Shown piece by piece: positions 60,420-64,000 of a stretch of DNA of 64,000 bases (the first letter of the stretch is position 1; each line of letters starts with the position of its first letter). The notes beneath the pieces were generated by a model. It did no database searches, was not told the DNA's origin, and saw only the letters and a list, made by a program, of their open reading frames with translations. The translations under genes and the position numbers were made by a program. The stretch comes from Gemmataceae bacterium (GTDB lineage: Bacteria > Planctomycetota > Planctomycetia > Gemmatales > Gemmataceae): contig LR594585.1 in assembly GCA_901538445.1 (NCBI GenBank), positions 2,050,045-2,114,044 on the forward strand, in the 5' to 3' direction.

Positions 60420-60457
60420 ACCACCACGTCCGTGTGACGGTGTCCCGCGATCCGGTA

Positions 60458-61930
60458 TCACGGCAGCGGCACGTCGTCGAGCGCGAACGGCACCTCGACG
60501 GTCACCAGCTTCGGCCCCACGACCGCGAGCCGGGCCGGGAGCCCCTGACCGGGGCGGAACGTCATCGTGTACGTGTGCGTGAGGACCAGGCCGTCGTTAC
60601 TGAAGCTCATTGAAGCGCTGGTCGACATCGGGAACGGGTTGCCGGCGGCGTCGAAGGCCTCGACCCGGTTCCCCTGGCCGCCGGGCCGCGGCGCTTCCGG
60701 CCACCCGAAGTTGTTGAACCCCCGCCTGCGGGCGTTGAGCCCGAAGTCCGACGGGTGCTCGAGTTGCACCTTCACCGTGCCCAGGCCGCCCGGCCCCGGC
60801 GCGGCCTTGACCTCCAGCACCGTGAACCGCACGTCGCCCGGCCCCTCGAACGCGGTGTTCAGCCGCTTCTCCGGTTGGTCGACCACGATCAACTGCTGGT
60901 TCGGCACCTGCACCTCGGCGAACACCGACCCCTCCAGCCGCCGGAGCGACCGGGCCGCCGGGGTGCCGAGCTTCAGCGGCACCGCCACCACCCGCGTGTT
61001 GGGCAGCGACTCGGGCGGGATCGAGTTCCCGTTCGCGTCGAACCGCAGCGCCACCCCGGGCCGGGCGAACACGACGGTGCCGGTCGGGTCGTGCGTCGGC
61101 GACGGGTTCTTCTCGGTCCCGGCCCCGCCGGCCCGGCCCTCCGAGTCGATCAACTTGTGGACCTTCACCCCGACCACCTCCTGCCAGCCGAGGCCGGGCA
61201 CGGGCGTCACGTCGAGGGCCAGCGTCAGGTCGCCGGTCCCGAGCGTCACCTTGTGGCCCGGGAACGTTGCCGGCAGCACCAGCACCCGCACCGCGCCGCC
61301 GCGCGCCCCGGCGAGCTTCTCCGGCGCGCCGTCGATCAGGACCACGGGGACCGCGTCGGCGTTCGGGGCCGCCGGCGGAGGCACGAACCCGCGGCGCATC
61401 GACGACGGCTTCGGAACGTCGATGTCGGCCCGGAACGCCTCGCGGACCCCGGCGGCCGCGCAGAACGCGTCGAGCGCCTCCCACACGGGGAGCTCGCCGG
61501 TCACGCACGTGACCTTGCGGAGCGGGTTCTCGACCCGCTGCGGGTCGAGCGTCACGTTCAGGCCGGTGCGGGTCCTCAGGTCGTTGAGCGCCGAGCCGAG
61601 GGGCACGTCGCGGTACTCGAGCGCGACGCGGCGGGCCGCGAGGCGGGTCCGGCTCTCGGCCTGCCGCGTCAGCCGGGTGAGGAGCGCCTGCGCCCGGTCC
61701 CGGGCCTCCGGGCTGCTCCCGTTGGCCGCGGCCCGGAGCGCCGGGATCGCGGCGGCCCCGAGCCGCTCCAGCGCCGCCGACGCGGCCTCGCGCTCGGCGA
61801 ACTGCTCGGACCCGAGTTGCTCGGCGAGCGCCGCGGGGGTCGGCGCCGGGGGCGGCGGGGCGGCCCCCGACGCGGCCGCGAACGCGACTCCCAGGCCACA
61901 CGCCCCGACCGCAGCAATCAACCGCCTCAT
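60458..61930 (-). CDS. Exported protein, 490 aa (HEAT-like/STN-like pieces)
   Basis: Signal peptide MRRLIAAVGACGLGVAFAAASGAA. A HEAT-like start (LGSEQFAEREAASAALERLGAAAIPALRAAANG) is followed by a secretin-type short-domain look-alike (RVALEYRDVPLGSALNDLRTRTGLNVTLDP, like the STN domain of secretins and TonB receptors), then a long beta-rich, Gly/Pro-rich body with VVVLIDGAPEKLAGARGG and VQVPNQQLIVVDQPEKRLN. The STN-like piece suggests interaction with an outer-membrane system; this is inference. Convergent with the lipoprotein gene. Confidence 0.7.
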   Translation of the reverse strand: MRRLIAAVGACGLGVAFAAASGAAPPPPAPTPAALAEQLGSEQFAEREAASAALERLGAAAIPALRAAANGSSPEARDRAQALLTRLTRQAESRTRLAARRVALEYRDVPLGSALNDLRTRTGLNVTLDPQRVENPLRKVTCVTGELPVWEALDAFCAAAGVREAFRADIDVPKPSSMRRGFVPPPAAPNADAVPVVLIDGAPEKLAGARGGAVRVLVLPATFPGHKVTLGTGDLTLALDVTPVPGLGWQEVVGVKVHKLIDSEGRAGGAGTEKNPSPTHDPTGTVVFARPGVALRFDANGNSIPPESLPNTRVVAVPLKLGTPAARSLRRLEGSVFAEVQVPNQQLIVVDQPEKRLNTAFEGPGDVRFTVLEVKAAPGPGGLGTVKVQLEHPSDFGLNARRRGFNNFGWPEAPRPGGQGNRVEAFDAAGNPFPMSTSASMSFSNDGLVLTHTYTMTFRPGQGLPARLAVVGPKLVTVEVPFALDDVPLP

Positions 61931-62462
61931 GGTGCGCCCTTCCGTTCCCAGGTGTCGCTCCATCCTACCCCCGCGCCGGCCCGCGGCACAAGAACCCGCT
62001 CCGGAATCGTGCGGTCCGAGCGGCCGCGGCCCGCCGCGTGCCGCGGGGATCTGCCGGTCGCGCGAGCGGGGCCGGCTGTGCGCGGCCGCGGGTGCCGGGG
62101 GGAGGCGCGAAGTGCGGCGGGCCACGCAAGCCGGCCCGGGGTGTGCGTCGAATGCGAGAAGCCGGGGGCCACCATCGCGGGTCCGTTTATTCCGTCTTTG
62201 CCGCTCCCGAGTGCGGGGCCGAGTGGGCGGACTGGACCGTTTGCTCGTGGAGGATTGCATGAGAGACGTGCGCGGCCTAAACTCACAGAAGATGGGGGAG
62301 TTGGGAATTGTGGGTCAAGTTCCTGCCCGTGCCCGCCGAAAACCGGCTCCTCACCCTTCCCCCGTCTCGCGTGTTCGGACCAGGGTCGAGACCGCGGGTG
62401 CAACGGATTGCGTGTTCGATCCGCTCGATTCGTCGTGCGGTCGGGGCGTGCGGGGTGGTGTC
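61931..62462. other. 532-bp intergenic region with candidate promoter
   Basis: Divergent spacer between the exported protein and the ketoacyl synthase gene. No gene seen. It contains C/G-rich palindromic stretches (e.g. CCGCGGCCCGCCGCG near 62020) and a candidate promoter at 62255. Confidence 0.5.
62255..62283 (+). promoter_or_regulatory. Candidate promoter for the ketoacyl synthase gene
   Basis: TTGCAT (62255-62260, 3 of 6), exactly 17 bases, TAAACT (62278-62283, 4 of 6). Start codon 180 bases downstream. Weak match. Confidence 0.25.
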
Positions 62463-63755
62463 ATGCGGCGTGTCGTCATATCGGGGATCGGGGTCGTCGC
62501 GCCGAACGGCGTGGGCCGTGAGGCGTTCTGGAACGGGTGCGTCGACGGGCACAGCGGGGTCGGGCCGATCCGCTCGTTCGACCCGTCGAACCACCCCATC
62601 AAGATCGCCGGCGAGGTCCACGACTTCGACCCGGAGCCGTACCTCCCGGCGAAGTTCCGCAAGTCCGTCAAGGTGATGGGCCGGGCCGCGCGGTTCGGGG
62701 TCGGGGCCGCCGGGCTCGCCGTGGCCGACAGCGGGCTCGCCCCGGACAACATGGACCCGGAGCGGCTCGGGGTGGTCATGGGGGCCGGGCTGATCCCGAT
62801 GGACCTCGGCGAGCTCGCGCCCATGCTGGCCCGCGCGTGCCAGGAGACCGGCGAGTTCGACCCGAGCCGGCTGGCCGACCCGGACCGGGCCGACTCGCCG
62901 CTGTTCCCGCTGTGGCTCCTGAAGTACCTGCCGAACATGGCCGCGGCCCACATCTCGATGGCGTACAACTGCCAGGGGCCGAACAACACCGTGGTGACCG
63001 CGTGCGTCGCCGGCACCCAGGCCGTCGGCGAGGCGTACCGGCTCGTGTCCCGCGGGGACGCCGACGTGATGCTCGCGGGCGGGGCCGACAGCCGCATCGA
63101 CCCGCTCATGCTCCTCGCGTACACCGCGCTCGGGACGCTGAGCAAGCAGACGAACCTCGCCCCCGAGGCCCGGTCCCGGCCGTTCGACCGGCTCCGCGAC
63201 GGGTTCGTCATCAGCGAGGGGGCGGCCGTGCTGGTGCTCGAGGAGTACGAGCGCGCCAAGGCCCGCAACGCCCCGATCTACGCCGAGGTGCTCGGCTGGG
63301 GCAGCACGTTCGACGCGTACTCGGTGACCAAGCCGGACCCGGACGGCCGGGGCGGCGCGCGGGCGATCCAGAGCGCGCTGACCGAGGCCCAGGTGGACCA
63401 CCGCGACATCGGGTACATCAACGCGCACGGGACCAGCACGAAGCTGAACGACGCGATGGAGACCGCGGCGGTGAAGCGGGTGTTCGGGGACCGGGCGAAG
63501 ACGGTGCAGTTGTCGTCGATCAAGTCGATGATCGGGCACTCGATCGGGGCGAGCGGGGCCATCGAGGCCGCGGCCCTGGCGCTGAGCCTGCACACCCAGG
63601 TGTACCCGCCGACGATCAACCTGACGAACCCGGACCCGGCGTGCGACCTGGACTACATCCCGAACACGGCCCGCGAGGGGAAGGTCCGGTACGGGCTCTC
63701 GACCAGCTTCGGGTTCGGCGGTCAGAACGGCGCGCTGGTCATGGCCGCGGTGTGA
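62463..63755 (+). CDS. Beta-ketoacyl-ACP synthase (FabF/KAS II type)
   Basis: 430 residues from MRRVVISGIGVVAPNGVGRE. Condenses acyl chains with malonyl-ACP in fatty acid or polyketide synthesis. Catalytic triad: Cys181 (NNTVVTACVAGTQAVGEAYR), His322 (INAHGTSTKLND) and His359 (SMIGHSIGASGAIE); C-terminal GLSTSFGFGGQNGALVMA as in FabF. A stretch around residues 138-160 (ADPDRADSPLFPLWLLKYLP) is longer than in E. coli FabF, as in planctomycete paralogues that work with secondary lipid or polyketide pathways. Substrate not deducible; no acyl carrier protein gene lies beside it. Confidence 0.93.
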   Translation: MRRVVISGIGVVAPNGVGREAFWNGCVDGHSGVGPIRSFDPSNHPIKIAGEVHDFDPEPYLPAKFRKSVKVMGRAARFGVGAAGLAVADSGLAPDNMDPERLGVVMGAGLIPMDLGELAPMLARACQETGEFDPSRLADPDRADSPLFPLWLLKYLPNMAAAHISMAYNCQGPNNTVVTACVAGTQAVGEAYRLVSRGDADVMLAGGADSRIDPLMLLAYTALGTLSKQTNLAPEARSRPFDRLRDGFVISEGAAVLVLEEYERAKARNAPIYAEVLGWGSTFDAYSVTKPDPDGRGGARAIQSALTEAQVDHRDIGYINAHGTSTKLNDAMETAAVKRVFGDRAKTVQLSSIKSMIGHSIGASGAIEAAALALSLHTQVYPPTINLTNPDPACDLDYIPNTAREGKVRYGLSTSFGFGGQNGALVMAAV

Positions 63756-63769
63756 CCGAGACCGGGAGT

Positions 63770-63800
63770 TTCAGGTTTCGAGTTCAATGTTCAAAGTGGG
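63770..63800. repeat. Single-arm heptad array, GTTnnnn family
   Basis: Units GTTTCAG, GTTTCGA, GTTCAAT, GTTCAAA follow 15 bases after the ketoacyl synthase stop codon. Same family as 9119-9208. No complementary arm in the remaining ~200 bases. Confidence 0.75.
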
Positions 63801-63811
63801 AAGCCCGATTG

Positions 63812-63885
63812 CCGGCGAGCGGCGCGGCGTGAGCCCGCCGGTGGCTTTCCGCTCAACCGGCGGGCTCATACCGGCTCGCGTGGGT
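63812..63885. repeat. Inverted repeat, CCGGCGAGCGGCGCGGC family
   Basis: GCCGGCGAGCGGCGCGGCGT... (63812-63844) with ACCGGCGGGCTCATACCGGC and TCGC (to 63885) as its partial complement; the GTGAGCCCGCCGG and CCGGCGGGCTCA parts pair perfectly. Related to 19665-19760. Confidence 0.7.
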
Positions 63886-63907
63886 GCGCAACCTGTGTGA
63901 GGTGTCT

Positions 63908-64000
63908 TCCCTCTCCCCCTTGCGGGAGAGGGTGCCGCGAGTCCGCGAGCGGCGGGTGAGGGGTGGAACCGTGCGCGGTGTTGAGGCCTCACCCCTCACC
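63908..64000. repeat. Dispersed long inverted repeat, CTCACCCGC family, copy 6 (truncated by window)
   Basis: The left arm 63908-63963 has CCCTCTCCCCCTTGCGGGAG and GAGCGGCGGGTGAGGGG; the right arm begins at 63988 (CTCACCCCTCACC) and leaves the window. Confidence 0.85.

Larger units (their letters stand above)
59981..60457. other. Intergenic region between convergent genes, filled by repeats
   Basis: Contains two complete elements of the CTCACCCGC family (next entries) and a short variable stretch with GGCGAGCGGCGCGGCGTGAG at 60013, related to the family at 63812. No gene was seen. Confidence 0.6.

Overview
The window is a high-GC, gene-dense chromosomal segment from a planctomycete, most probably a Gemmataceae member (Gemmata-like). 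Taxon-specific families support this: a DUF1559 pseudopilin with an H-X9-DG signature, a DUF1571 protein, a TIGR02996-type leucine-rich-repeat protein, an Uma2 protein, an ABC-ATPase/GNAT fusion, an export protein with an N-terminal LEAREVPA-type motif, and Bacteroidetes/Planctomycetes-type alternative complex III. No tRNA, rRNA, CRISPR array, transposase or intact prophage was recognised.

Layout. (1) 1-12200, minus strand: the S10-spc ribosomal protein operon in the order rpsJ, rplD, rplW, rplB, rpsS, rplV, rpsC, rplP, rpmC, rpsQ, rplN, rplX, rplE, rpsN, rpsH, rplF, rplR, rpsE, rplO, secY (secY runs off the left edge). rplC (L3) and rpmD (L30) are not in their usual places. (2) 12355-25319: a mosaic of planctomycete accessory genes: DUF4394 export protein, DUF1559 pseudopilin with a membrane Ser/Thr kinase, thioredoxin, LRR protein, XPB-helicase-C-like protein, YaiI-type protein and a methyltransferase-like protein. 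(3) 25469-35064: fatty-acid desaturase, sdhC-sdhA without sdhB, MBL hydrolase, DUF1571 protein, a ParE/RelE-type toxin-antitoxin pair and a Bax-inhibitor-1 protein. (4) 51840-35419, minus strand: a respiratory supercluster encoding alternative complex III (actA, actB, actCD fusion, actE, actF) followed by a cbb3 oxidase (ccoS, ccoN, ccoO, a CcoP-like cytochrome c) and a CcoI/FixI-like copper P-type ATPase with an unusual membrane extension. Together these can oxidise quinol, pass electrons through c-type cytochromes to oxygen, and load copper into the oxidase. (5) 52065-56610: ABC-ATPase/GNAT fusion, Uma2 protein, NfeD-like membrane protein and a solitary phage-type terminase large subunit. 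(6) 56783-63755: phhB, kdsA, a large lipoprotein, an exported protein and a FabF-type ketoacyl synthase.

The most striking feature is not a gene. More than 35 spacers carry long self-complementary elements. In many, both arms are short tandem arrays of degenerate 7-mers (for example nnAGTGG, nnGCTGA, GTTnnnn, nnnCGGA). The unit is different in each family, yet the opposite arm always uses the complementary unit, sometimes with the variants in another order. Several arrays start at, or include, the stop codon of the upstream gene, and one lies in frame inside a coding sequence. A single-arm heptad array also sits at the junction of the unusual P-type ATPase extension. Other families are longer dispersed sequences that recur up to six times here. 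A second regulatory feature is a pair of near-perfect TGTGA-N6-TCACA palindromes directly upstream of actA, which suggests Crp/Fnr-type control of the respiratory cluster.
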